Of a stretch of DNA of 64,000 bases, positions 48,969 through 60,528 are shown piece after piece; the stretch's first letter is position 1; each line of letters opens with the position of its first letter. Source of the DNA: Pestalotiopsis fici W106-1 (lineage: Eukaryota > Ascomycota > Sordariomycetes > Amphisphaeriales > Sporocadaceae); the NCBI RefSeq assembly GCF_000516985.1, contig NW_006917098.1, positions 2,232,001 through 2,296,000 of the forward strand. The letters run 5' to 3'. The position numbers were made by a program, and so were the translations under genes. Under the pieces are notes generated by a model. The model did not search any database. It was not told the DNA's origin and saw only the letters and a program-made list of their open reading frames with translations.

Positions 48969-50266
48969 CTAGTCAACCGCTGCAAACCCAGAGCCTCTAA
49001 CCGCGAGCTTGTCGGCCTCGACATTTCCAGTCGTGATTCCATGGCCCCTCACCCACTGGAACAAGGTCTTTGTTCCCGAAGCATCACGATCGTCAATCTT
49101 GGCTCTGATGGCCTGGACTAGATCCTTGTTCTTCACGTCTTCTCCACCTTGCGTTTTCCAGCCCTTGGTCACCCAGCCTCTGTACCACTCGGTAATGCAG
49201 TTGAGGGAGTACTTGCTGTCGGTATGTATCTGGATATCTTGGTCCACCGAGACCCTCTGCAGTGCGCGCAAGATGGCAGTCAACTCAGCACGTTGATTTG
49301 TTTGCGGCTCGCCCCGGAGGCGCTCAGAGATATTCCTGGTGTGTTGTAAGTCTGGTGCGTATTTTCGTGGTATGGCGGAAACTAAACAAGCACAAACCTT
49401 GGGTCATTCTCCCCAAAGAAGACTCCCACTCCTGCTGCGGCCCCAGTCCTGCCGTTTCCTCGGCTACTGCCGTCTGTGTAAATGTGCAAGACGCTGTCCG
49501 CGATGGGCTTGTTTGTTTTGCTCGTCTTGCTCTTCTTGGACGGAGGCTCAATCGACACTTCATTCTCGATGGACTTTTGGCCGGCTTCGTCGCCGTATAT
49601 TTGAATGTACTGGACCGCCTCGGCACGTGTCTTGAAGCTCTGTTGCTTGACGCCTTTCCAATCCTTGATCGCTTTCTGTACCTCGGTCCATTCACTATAG
49701 ATACCGGGTGCGCGACCAATGGCCACTGCGTAGAACTTGGGTGGCTTCTTGGGATCGGGAGCAGTGTTCTTTACTGGCCTGCCTGCCACGAAGTCGTTGG
49801 CATCTTCCTCGTTGTCGAATTTTTTGACTGTACACTCAGCATTAGCCAAATGAGGATCTGGACACTTTCAAGACGAAGAGACTGCTGGCGACCTACATTG
49901 TGCGCCTTTGAAGCCGGAAATCTGTTCCTGGCATTCTGGCCAGGTCAAATAGACGCCGGGCTCATGGCCACTGCGGACGGCGTAAAATTTGGGTACGTCG
50001 TCGTCCATCTTGCGCTTCTTGCTGGGCGGCATCTTGTCAAAGAGGGGACCAAGTATCTGTTTTATAGTCTCGGTCAAACTGTTGGTTGCGGGCGATCTGC
50101 AGGCTGCTGCGCTGGAGAATCCGACACGTCCAAAAGTCGAGCGGGGTGCAGGTTTGACTGCGAAACCGAAGGCTTTGTTCTTTTGGAGACGGGGTCTGGA
50201 CGCTGCTGCAGAGATTGGCGATGCGCTTCCGAGGGTCCTGATGTTCAAAACGGGGATGTTTCTCAT
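48969..50266 (-). CDS. RNH1: Ribonuclease H1 with two hybrid-binding domains
   Basis: Cleaves RNA in RNA-DNA hybrids (R-loops, primers, mitochondrial DNA replication). Exons on the minus strand 50266-49897, 49827-49398 and 49335-48969 give 388 residues. Two hybrid-binding (Cauli_VI/viroplasmin-type) domains lie at about 91-136 (KFYAVRSGHEPGVYLTWPEC) and 152-195 (KFYAVAIGRAPGIYSEWTEV). The catalytic RNase H fold covers about 234-385 with the four acidic residues visible: YTDGSSRGNG, RAELTAIL, HTDSKYSL and GNVEADKLA. Introns are 69 and 62 bp; for the first, the acceptor CAG at 49828 is chosen because it joins GAQ to FKKFDNEED in frame, completing the first binding domain. Residues 1-78 are Arg/Ser/Ala-rich with few acids, as in a mitochondrial presequence, and a second in-frame ATG at 50032 begins MPPSKKRKMDDD, a nuclear-type basic start. 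Confidence 0.92.
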
Positions 50267-51229
50267 GTGCCCTGGCCGATAAAGAAAAGAAAGAATTTCT
50301 TCACGATGAGCGGTCAGGGAGAGGACCAGCAAAGCAGGTTTTGGTGGGTTACTTTTTTTTTCCCCCTCCGTTTGGGACTGTTTTCTTGGTCTGGACGAGA
50401 GAGAAGAGGGGGGGGGGGGCGCCTTATGTGGTGCATCGTCCCTCTGAAGCTCTATTCCTTACGGGCGTTGCGTAATAGCAGCGCAGGGATTCGCGCCTCC
50501 CGACCCCAAGCGATAAGATAGTGCGTAATTATTAGCGCGCGACGAAGCCCCAGGACCCCTACGAGCTACATTACACACACAACCAACATATAGTAGGTAC
50601 TAGGTATCTACGATTCGTCCTATCGTCCTTACTCCTGTCCGTTGTCTTACTACTAGCTCGGTACCTTGAATATGTCGTTCCTAAAGCATTCCACTATTTG
50701 TGACGTCGTTGAACCCCAGTGCGCTGTACATAATATACGTAAAGCATACCGTTTCTAGATCGCAGGCGCTACGTATGATGGGCGCTAGGACACGGCTGGC
50801 TTCGTTTATAAGATCTTATTTTGTGTGCAGAAACTTGAGTTCGTCCAGCAATCATCTGCATCTATGTATAAACTGCCTGGTGTACCATCAAAGCCCTTCT
50901 CGCATATTGCATGGCCAGATGATTGTGGCCATTCGTCCCAAGCCATGGGAGGCGTTCTACATATTATACATGGGACATGAATGCCAGGCGGTGACTTGTT
51001 GATGTACTCTTTCATCCACCCCGCAAGAATAGAAACGTCCCAAAATCCAATGCTCATGTTGACTTATCTCGTAATACCAACACCAAAAGAGGAATACCTA
51101 ACTCCTCTGCTTGAAAATCACAAACGCCAATGCTGATGCTTCTTATGCATTAGGAGGCCAAAAGGCCTTCGCGGAAGGGTGATATAACGGCTGGCATCGA
51201 AGCCATGCTGCTTCTTGAGGATGATGTAA
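50267..51229. other. Intergenic region between RNase H1 and TAD3
   Basis: RNase H1 promoter and TAD3 3' flank. A G12 run at 50408-50419. No supported gene. Confidence 0.6.
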
Positions 51230-52718
51230 TCAAGCATGGAGATGACTGTTGACAGGCAGGCTGTCTGCTTCATCGGTCTCCCATTCCCATCCTAGCATAC
51301 TCCAATTGAGCTCTTTGCGCCAGTGAAGGCCCAGTCCCTGACCGCCTCCACAAGGACCATTCTCACAAGTGTTGTCGCCGCCGCAAAGGTCGTAACCACG
51401 ATCCTCGGAGCCCATGCCGCCAGTCAACGGCATACGATGTCGAAATACAATTCGGCCCATGCGCGAGTGCAAGATGGCCATGGAACACATGGTGCACGGC
51501 TCATGTGTCATGTACAGCTCCAGATCGTGGCAGAGATAGCCGTCTGGAGATGGGTGATCTGCATCGAAGACAACCTGCTCATCACTTAAGATTGGGCCGT
51601 CCTGAAATGCTTCGAATTCAAGGATTGGGTTTGATTGAGCAGGTTCGCGCTTCTCAGCCCGGACTAGCTTTTGTGCAACCATGCTGATGGCACGCAGAGC
51701 TGCATGAGCCATCGGGTTGCCGTCGCGGCCTGTTCTTCCCTGCTGATGCCAACGGGCATCGCCCGCCAGGGCAACAATTTCCACCTTTTCCTTCTCTTCA
51801 GGTCCTTCGCGCAAGTCATCGTCTGCTGACCTGTCGGGCTTTCTACCATCCTCTGACTTGGTCTCTCCAGTATCTGATGTATCGCCTTGAATGGCCTCGA
51901 CACCGCCATCCGAAGCGTTGCCATCAGGCTTGTTGCCTTCGATTTTGATCTGATCAGGCTTGGACGGAATCGTGCGCTTGATGATGACGGCGCCGATGGG
52001 CTCACCAAAGCCTGCCTTCTGGGTTTTTCTAGCGATTTGGTGGGCAAGATTCATCCAGACCGAAGCATCACGAGCCACGACACTTGTAGTGCGGCAAATG
52101 TTGCTGGGGTGCGGACCAAGCGGGTTGTTTTTGCGATAAACGCACTGCCAGAATTGCTGCGACCACAGGTTTGCTTGAACTTGAGAAGTGGGAGCCAGAA
52201 GCGGGACAGGAATCAGGCCGACGAAGATGTCATCACCAATGCCAGGGATGGCTGAGAGTCCTTTCAGAAGATCTTCGTAGTTCATTTCCTGTTCAGGGCC
52301 GAGCAAGATATAGAGGTACTGGGACTTTCCGGTGTGTATTGTCCTTCCTGTAGTGCCATCATTCATGAATTTGTTCTTGAGATGAGATGGTAGATCTGTT
52401 GGTTTGGTGCATCGTCGAAGATGAGGGAGGTTCTTAGCCTGATCATCGCCGACTAGGGACCTGACAACACTATGACAACGATTAGCATTTGAAAGCCGTG
52501 ATCAAGTATCATTTGGACGCCGCATTGGCTTACTTGACGACATCATTAGTAAATCTAGTCGGTGCTCGCGTAACATATGCATAGCCGACAGAGAGGTTGT
52601 CTCGAAGTTCCAGAGTGGTCTTGAGAGGGACGAGAGTGCCAGTATAGATATTTTGAGGAATAATCTGTCGCGCGACAGGGTCGAGCGTCTCGACTACTTC
52701 CTTCATGGAATCGCCCAT
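51230..52718 (-). CDS. TAD3: tRNA-specific adenosine-34 deaminase, non-catalytic subunit TAD3
   Basis: Partner of Tad2 in the enzyme that converts A34 to inosine in tRNA anticodons. Exons on the minus strand 52718-52534 and 52469-51230 give 474 residues; the 64-bp intron (GTAAGCC...CATAG) joins FTNDVV to VVRSLVGDD in frame. The C-terminal deaminase fold carries zinc ligands in PMAHAALRAIS (about 314) and THEPCTMCSMAILHSR (about 388-392). The Glu that acts in catalysis in active deaminases (HAE) is Ala here, which is the expected Tad3 hallmark, since the family lacks it. The extreme C-terminus, with Gly- and Cys-rich GGGDNTCENGPCGGGQGLGL followed by LHWRKELNWSMLGW, also matches Tad3. A charged, disordered insert at about 210-270 makes it longer than the yeast protein (322). 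The N-terminal part is the Tad3-specific domain. Confidence 0.92.
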
Positions 52719-55700
52719 AGCGTATACCTAAGCAAGAAGACCCGGCCCTCGGCTATTCTTCTTCTTCTTCCTCTGACGAAGCAAGGTCTCAAGGGCCGTA
52801 GTGCAGCGCGGTTGCTATCGTATGACGTGGGGTTATGCTTTGTATGGCCGACAACAAAGTTCTAAGCTGTGTTTACGGAGAATGAATCTTTCGCATTGGA
52901 CAGCTGAGTGGTGGCACCCAAGATGGTGGAAGACCTCCGTTATCCTTCGGTCGGAGTGGACGTGGGGGAGAAGCAGATGCCTTCTGAACCAGGAAGTCAG
53001 CCAAGGCTCTGTTCCATAGCAGAACGGAGGTTGCGCTGGGTGGTGACGGTCAGTTGGTGTTCTGCGGAAAGAGTCGTCAAGAGCAGACAGAATGGTGAAG
53101 TTGTTGAGTGAACTTACCAGTGCAAAAGTACAGAGCCTGAGAATAGGCCAACTGTAGTAAGACACGACACTATAAAAGGCAATTTTCCAAGACGAAGCGG
53201 CGGGCAATGATGGACTGATGATGGTGCTACTCAGGCGCAAATGGGAAGAGGTGGTGATGGATCCTTGTCACAGCGTGGGGAGTTGGCGCAGTACCTCGAA
53301 GAATGCCTTGTTTGTTGTTTTCTTGGTCGTCGGGGAGGGCAGTGAACAAGATTGGCAAGCACCTCAGCCAGCGAGATCAATGGTTGGTGGGGAGGTGGAA
53401 TGCTGACCCTGTGACGATGGGGAAGGTGAAGAAGCTCGTTGCGATTTTTTTCTTCAGAACTTCTGGAACTGATGACGGCGTCTCTGCGGGAAGTCGGCGC
53501 CAAACCTGATCCATAGGCAATCGCTGGTAGGAATCGCAGAGAAGCTTGTTTGATTCTTCTTTCCCAGTGAGACTGCCTAGGTATTGAGCAAGAAAAGTTT
53601 GGCGGGGGGGGTCTGGGACGATTATTGACAATAGCTCTCGGCGATTGCTGGAGGTAGGTGTGATGTGCATGGATTGAGTGCCGTCCTTCTTGATCGTGCA
53701 ACATCGTGGTGGAAGGCACAATTGACTTTTAAAGTGGGTCTTCTACTTTGGGCTAAGAGGACCCTGCATGGGAGGTATTGACACCACCAATGACAGCAAT
53801 TGAGCTCCAGCTTTGGGCCAGACTTGGGTGATGTCAGCAGGTACATATGTAGCTTAGCAGCCAAGGCAGCTTCAAGTTATGTAGGTCTGTACCAGATCTC
53901 AATTGTCCTGCTGCTCATTGCGCCGGTCGCTGTTGCTCCCCTTCGATGGAAAATTCTTGACCTCCAAGGCACCCACCAAAGGTGCATGTGCTCTCCAGAC
54001 TGCGCTGGCTTGACTGAGGATACATAGGGACGACCCTAATTCCCAGACCTGGATCGTTACTGTACCTATGATGATCTCTTTTGCACTGCAGTAGCAGGGC
54101 GTGCTGATGCAAGCTGGTCCAGGCTATCTACATTATCTCCCATGTGCATGCACCATGTCAGTTTGAGGCGATGCCAAAATTACCTGCACAGCATGTCTGC
54201 GTGGTAGTATATGAAATTTGTACTCGATTGAGCTGGATTAGAGCACATTTCCTCGTCTCATGGTCAGGATACTGTACATAAATAGGTAGGTATCTACCTT
54301 AATTAAGTATATCGTAGGCAGTCGTTCAAGTGTTCCGCGGCAAGCTCCACCGTAAGCCACTACATGAGAAAGTCGCCAGCCTGCCTTATCGCATGGGATT
54401 AGCTACTACCTACAGCATATTATGGGTGTCAATGCATCATCCGTAGAAGTGTTGTCATGAAAATAGATAACGAGATGAATTAGTCCACACTTTGCATCTG
54501 ACGGGTTCTTGCTACAATTATCAAGTCATGGGAGATATGTCTCGTCTCTCCAATGATGGAATGAAAGGTATGATAGTCTAGGGGTAAGAGTGAAACTGCG
54601 CGGCTGACCCCGCGACGGCGATACTTTGCTTCAGTAAAGCCGGGTCTGGAGCATTGCATTATAGGTGAAAATTGCCTGGACACTTCATGGCTAAACCTTG
54701 ATAAGATGCAGAATCCAAAGTTCCAGGCCTATGTTGGAAGAGACAAGTCATCATCATCTGGTTTAGCCCGTTCTTTCTTGCCAGCCGAGCAAGACTACTA
54801 TGTATGATTGATGCGTGGTGCCAAGTGTCTCGATGCTTGCGATTGGCTGATGATACCACATTGGGCATTCTCGTCGTCTCATTCGTCAAATATGATCTGC
54901 CTATAGATCGGACTCCGTGCCACTCAGGTAATGTGCGCATTTTGATCTGTGTGCCCACGCTTCATTGTCGCTGTAGCAAAGGAGGAACATTTGCTTCAGT
55001 GAGTCATCCTTCCCCTTACCGAGTTACTGAAATCTCATGTATTCGAGCTCAGAGTTTCCCATAGACAGTTAACAAATAAGATTACGTGGCTAGCAAGCAA
55101 GCTTCTCCCTATCATCTGGGGGAGGAGTGCATCATGTGGAGAGGAGACCCCGATAGAGTTTCCGCATCTGTTCCTGCGGATGATGGTTGACCACCGACAC
55201 TACCAAACTAACATGCCGCACGAGACGGAGGCAGTAGGACCATTTGCCTACCGGATCTCCGGCAATTTCACGTAATCGCCAGGTCTTGGTCTGGTACAGT
55301 CTGAGCTCGTCGCAGCGTTGCTCAGAACGCCCAGAGTAAGGTACCCACGATAGGTAGGATATATTGAGCTCGAGATTAGGATGAACAGCTCAGGTAGCCA
55401 AGCCTGCCTTGGCATCGTGAGGTATCATGTCAAAACATGGCACCGTGGTACAAAAGGGGCATTGCAATGACGAAAGTACGTCTTGGTTGGATGCTTCAAT
55501 GTTTCTAGCAATGAGTGCTGGAATGTTCGTTGGCAATGAAAGCAAGCAACATATAATATTAGTTGAACAAATGGGCGACGAGAGTTTTGCACGCTTCGTT
55601 TGGCAGTGGCCAGCTAGGTGGGAGGAAAATTACCCAATCTGGTTGAGTAAGTAGTGCGTGTGGGGGCCCAGCACAAATGCTCCTCCGCCTACGGCGCTCG

Positions 55701-57611
55701 TCGAGGTGTCAAATAAGCCACCAGCTCAAGGGTGTGTAATGTGAAGGTTGGAGGCAGTAATGAATCCGTTCCCCATGCTTATTGAGACAGTACATAGATA
55801 AAGTAGCAAGGCTCGCAACCTGCATCTGTCCAGACAGGACAAACCATAAGCAAACAACCTTTTCCCTCAATAAATCACAGCAGTCACTACACTCCAAGTC
55901 GAGCTCATGAAAGTTCATGCGTCTCATCCGGCCTATGGTGTTTATTCATAGAAGCCGTATCTTCTTCAACACGCGCATAACTTTTTCTGCCATCCTGAAC
56001 TCGAAACATGACGAGAGAAACGCAGTAGCACTTGTATGAGACGAGCAACACTACCTTGCATACAAAAACGGTGTCAATCGTGACGGCGAGCGCGCCTTGG
56101 GCTTCCGGTGGCCTCGGACTTATCTGGGACCTGGTTCCTGAGACATGTGCAACTGACAGTGTCGTATACCAGTTTCGACAAGCTCCAGAATTCGATTTTC
56201 AACTACCTATATCAAAAGGGCGAAAAGGGAGCTGCCGATCAGCCAAGACGGCGTCTTACTGTTTGTGTTTCTCTCAGTTTCGCCAAGGCGCGGAACCATC
56301 CAACAGTTGAGGGCCACAAAGAAGATAGGCTGAAGTCCAGGTGCTCACAGCGCTGAGACCCAGATACTCAGGGTTACGCAGGCCCCTCTCCTACCTACCT
56401 ACCTACTGGCATTACATTACAGTGCAGTAGGTAGCACTCTTGTTTAGTGCTCCTGCACTCATTACAAGATTGCTGCCAAGGCTGCATACAACATTGCATC
56501 CAGAGATAGGACCGACCCGGCCGAAGCGATTCTGACCCACGACTCGAGGCCGATAGGCTTTTGTATTGGATCGCGCACAGTCAAGGGCCCAACTCAGCAC
56601 TGACAGTTACTCACAAAAAAACATAAAAACAAAACCCAAAGGCTTGGAGCGAGCGGGTCATACATCACAATAAAGCCGTCCGCAGGGGTGCAAGTTGAAA
56701 TACCAGTATTGCCGACGACGGTCTTTCTCGTCATCAAGCATTCCACCCTCGTCCCATCGGCCTCTTCTTTTCTTTCCCCTTTCGATTCTCTCTGCAAAGT
56801 ACATCTCTACAGCGCGGCTGGGAATAACAAGTGGGCACGGAGATAGTAGTAGGTCTTGTCAGTCCACTAGTATTCCCTTCTGTGGTGTACATTGCCTACA
56901 TAGGCAGGCAGACCGCAGCGCTCGAGATACGCGGACTACATTACCTACCTACCTGTTGTCCTCCTACATACCCACATACATACCACCATTATTTCCTTAC
57001 CTACAATATAAGGTACTCGCGGCCACCTCCAGTCAGTCCTTTACGTTAAAGTCGGACGCCGGACACCGAATCTGAGTCTACATTACAACAACCTTGAAGG
57101 TAGCAGCAAGCACAATTCCTATAAAGCTGCCATCCAGTCTCTGCCCAGCCGCCAATTTGCCAATCTTGACTGCCACACGAGTACCTAGCAGCAACAACAC
57201 AACAGGGTTTCTGGTTCATAAAAAGACATTACTGGGCGCACTGCATTCGCTAACGCGCCATCGACGTAACTGCTGGGACCCGAGTGCGCCATTCATACAT
57301 TAGCTGGCCGGCCCACGAACCATTCGGTGACTTCCCAATTGCGGACCACCTTTTTTAGCGGGCTCTGGCTTTTAGAGGACAAAACAGGACCCTCACTGAC
57401 CTCAACGCTGCTGCGGATCCCTGCTCGCGCCCCCGAATCGCTTCTGCCGCGACCGGCGCTGGTGGAGCTCGGAGCAAGAAGAAACCGCCTATCTAACCCT
57501 ACGCTACCTACCTAACTACCAGCCAGCCTGCACTACATACCTTACCTGTCTGTAGAGGCAAGAGAGACCCTGAATTTTTTTTCTCCCCCTTCTCACCCTG
57601 TGCCAAAAGAT
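52719..57611. other. Intergenic region between TAD3 and the Fru-2,6-P2 enzyme gene
   Basis: About 4.9 kb between divergent genes. Open frames around 53231-53721 on both strands overlap each other and look composition-driven. A 75-codon frame at 55427-55654 (+) is unrecognised and unsupported. TACCTACC motifs occur at about 54289-54298, 56393-56405, 56948-56957 and 57507-57514. A weak tRNA-like stretch at about 54570-54620 was rejected. Confidence 0.5.
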
Positions 57612-57753
57612 ATGTCACAGCCTGCGGTCGCTAGACGGATCGGTCATCACCATCACCTCAATACACCCGAACAACGACAACAAGTCTTTGGTCTGTCGCC
57701 TGGCATCGAGCCCTCGCTGCCTTCCCCGTACCAGGCCCATAAACTCACAGCAG
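57612..57753 (+). CDS. Probable first coding exon of the Fru-2,6-P2 enzyme gene
   Basis: ATG at 57612 opens 47 codons (beginning MSQPAVARRIGHHHHLNTP and ending PYQAHKLTA) up to a strong donor GTACGT at 57754. A good acceptor, CTGCAG at 58237, with a GCTGAC branch-like site at 58211-58216, lies 484 bases downstream. The split codon G|AT codes Asp and the joined frame runs DLQAARRQKTPQLLTQTQQA straight into the ATG at 58297 with no stop. The phase match, the splice signals and the similar Ser/Pro/Gln composition support a real exon. Without it the protein would start at 58297. Confidence 0.55.
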
Positions 57754-58296
57754 GTACGTTCCTATCTCTCTCAGCTGCAAGCCATCATATTACCATTCTT
57801 AGCCCTATGTGGTATGGGGCCCTGGTCAGACAAGTGTCCGCACGGTCCGGGAGCTGCAACTTGCAAGGCATGAAAGGTCAGCATTGACTTTGCGGTAATG
57901 GACTAATCGTACTACGTACTACCACTATTACCGTTGCGCCGCCCATATCGCCCCTCCAAATCTATTATGTACTGCCCCGTCCGATCCTACCTTTTTTTTT
58001 TTCCAAGAGAGTAAAGCTTTCGACCAAAGGAAGAGAAAAAATTACTCAGACCTCCTACCACCACCGAGTCGAGGACAAATCAGTTGTGTCGCGTCGCGCT
58101 CATCATCTCATCAACTCACTTTGGGCTCTTTATTTTTTTTTCTTGAAAAATTGTTTTGCATATCCAGACAATTGTTCTCTTTCTTCCACACGTACAACAT
58201 ATCTTTTATAGCTGACTTCGTTGCGCTTGGCCTGCAGATCTCCAAGCTGCCCGCAGACAGAAGACGCCCCAGCTTCTGACACAAACCCAGCAAGCG

Positions 58297-60528
58297 ATGG
58301 CCAATCAGACCGACAAGAACCTTGCCCCAACTTCTCATGCAGGTATTCCCAGATCGATCCCAGAGTCCGGGTCGCGATCCTACGCGACAACTCCTACAAA
58401 CCTAGACACTGGATATGTATCCAAGCCCAATGATGTGATCAAAGATGGACAACAGAGGTCTCGCGGAACCTCAATCTCGTCCAAGACCTCGAGTGATTCG
58501 ACGGGTTTGATGGCTCCTCCAGGCGCACCGCCGACATCCGCAGAGCATCGCCCGCCACCTAACCCGGCTTCTCTTGCACAAGCATTGAGGGCTGTCAACG
58601 ATGGCACCAACGAGCTGTCCTTGAAAGATCGCCTTCCGCCCAATGACTCTCCCTACACCAAGAGTATCTCCTCCACGGCGCCTGCCTCGCCTCGAATCCC
58701 ACCCGTCCGACAGAATTCTGGTACGCAGACTCCGAGAGTACGTCCTCATGCTACAACGCTCAACATCCCTGGCATGACCAAGTCGACTATATCCCCAGAT
58801 GGAAAAATTGCAGATCGTGATGTCGCCGCCAAGCTCGTCATCATCATGGTTGGTCTGCCAGCCCGTGGCAAGTCGTACATCACCAAGAAGATCAAGCGCT
58901 ACCTCTCATGGCAACAGCATAACACTAGAATTTTCAATGTCGGAAACAGGAGACGTATTGCAGTTGACGTACATTCGCCCGTCCAGCAAAAACACGAAAA
59001 CCCCATGGACACGCATGCACAGGTCGCTCAAATCCTCTTGAACGGCAAGGAAGCCAAAACCGAACCACCACCGCAAGAGAAAACGCACACGGAGCCTTCG
59101 GATTGGAGCCTTGATGACCCGAAGAATGCATCCCGCGTGGATCAGTCGGCCAACTTTTTCGACCCCAAGAACCCGCAAGGCTCCAAGATCCGAGACCAGC
59201 TTGCTATTGATACGCTGGATGAGCTGCTGGACTACCTACTTACTGGAGGCGGCTCCGTTGGAATTCTTGATGCCACAAACAGCACCATCGAACGTCGCCA
59301 GAGACTCTTTGATCACATCAAGGCAAGAGAGCCAAAGCTAGGCATCCTCTTTATTGAGAGTGTGTGCCAGAACCCAAATGTAGGCCTGCTATCGAAACTT
59401 TGTCATATCTTGGATCAAGTGCTAATCGTACCGAATCAATAGATTCTGGAAGCAAATATGCGCCTCAAGCTATCAGGACCAGACTATAGGGACAAGGACC
59501 CCGTCAAGTCTCTCGAGGACTTCAAAGCCCGTGTCAAACAGTACGAGAGTGCCTACGTGCCGTTGGGTGACTATGAAGAGGAACATGAGATGCAGTACAT
59601 CAAGGTGGGCCTCCCCCTGTCCAAGCTCCCGTGCCTAGGTACCCAAGTAAAATGCTAACTCATGCCATAGATGATTGACGTTGGCAAGAAACTGACTCAT
59701 TACGGTCTTGAGGGCTTTCTCTCTGGTGGCATCGCCCACTATCTCTCATCATTCAACCTGGCTCCTAGGCAAATCTGGATCACAAGACATGGCCAATCTG
59801 TGGACAACCAGCTTGGAAAGATTGGCGGTAACTCAGAGCTAACTGAACGCGGGCATCTCTACGCACATGCGCTGTACAAGTTCATCACATACCAACGACA
59901 ACAATGGTTGGTCGAGGCAAAGAACAAGCTTGCTAAATCGACCTTCCCACCGCTGCCCGGTGATAGGTCGCCTCCTTATCCCGAAATGAACCGGGAGTTG
60001 GACGAGAAGAACACGTGCGTTTGGACGTCGATGCTCAAGCGGAGTATCCAGACAGCGGAGTATTTCGAAGCAGACGATGATTACGACACCAAGGCCTTTG
60101 AAATGCTGAACGAATTGAACGCAGGCAAGTTCGAGGGCTTGACGTACGAAGATATTGCTCGCTCCCATTCGGATGAGTATCATAGACGACAAACCGACAA
60201 GCTACACTATGTCTATCCTGGCGTCGGTGGTGAAGGATATCTTCAGATAATAAGCAAGCTGAGGGACATGGTTCGCGAGATCGAACGCATCAAGGATCAC
60301 CTTGTCATCATCGGTCATCGGTCCGTGTGCCGGGTACTGATGGCATATTTCATGGACCTCACACGGGATGACATTGCCGATCTCGACGTCCCCCTTGGCA
60401 TGCTCTATGCAATCGAGCCAAAACCATATGGCATCGAATTCCATGCCTACAAATACAACGAGCAGCAAGGCTGGTTTGACGAGCTGCCAAATTACAAACC
60501 CGCCAAGACTGTCGACCAGAACGCTTGA
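58297..60528 (+). CDS. 6-phosphofructo-2-kinase/fructose-2,6-bisphosphatase
   Basis: Sets the level of fructose-2,6-bisphosphate, the switch between glycolysis and gluconeogenesis, in the cytosol. Exons 58297-59379, 59443-59604 and 59671-60528 give 700 residues (767 if the upstream exon at 57612 is used); introns of 63 and 66 bp are in phase 0. Residues 1 to about 165 are Ser/Pro-rich and probably regulatory. The kinase domain has a P-loop GLPARGKSY at about 185-193, FNVGNRRR, and VGILDATNSTIERRQR. The bisphosphatase domain from about 445 has the phosphohistidine motif TRHGQSVDNQ, the second region AGKFEGLTYED with the acidic residue, and IGHRSVCRVLMAYF with the second His. Both sets of catalytic residues appear intact, unlike yeast Pfk26, whose phosphatase His is lost. 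An insert of about 65 residues separates FNVGNRRR from the ANFFDPKN strand. Convergent with the histidine kinase. Confidence 0.93.

Noticed and set aside
53231..53721. Overlapping 162- and 114-codon frames on the minus strand
   Set aside because: They shadow each other in two frames and are Pro/Ser/Arg-rich without any domain.
54560..54640. tRNA-like stretch with an A-box-like TAGTCTAGGGG and a GC-rich hairpin
   Set aside because: D-stem does not pair, the hairpin loop has six bases, and no B box follows at the right distance.
55427..55654. 75-codon ATG-initiated frame in the TAD3 upstream region
   Set aside because: Unrecognised, short, no splice or neighbour support. It could be an orphan gene but nothing shows it.
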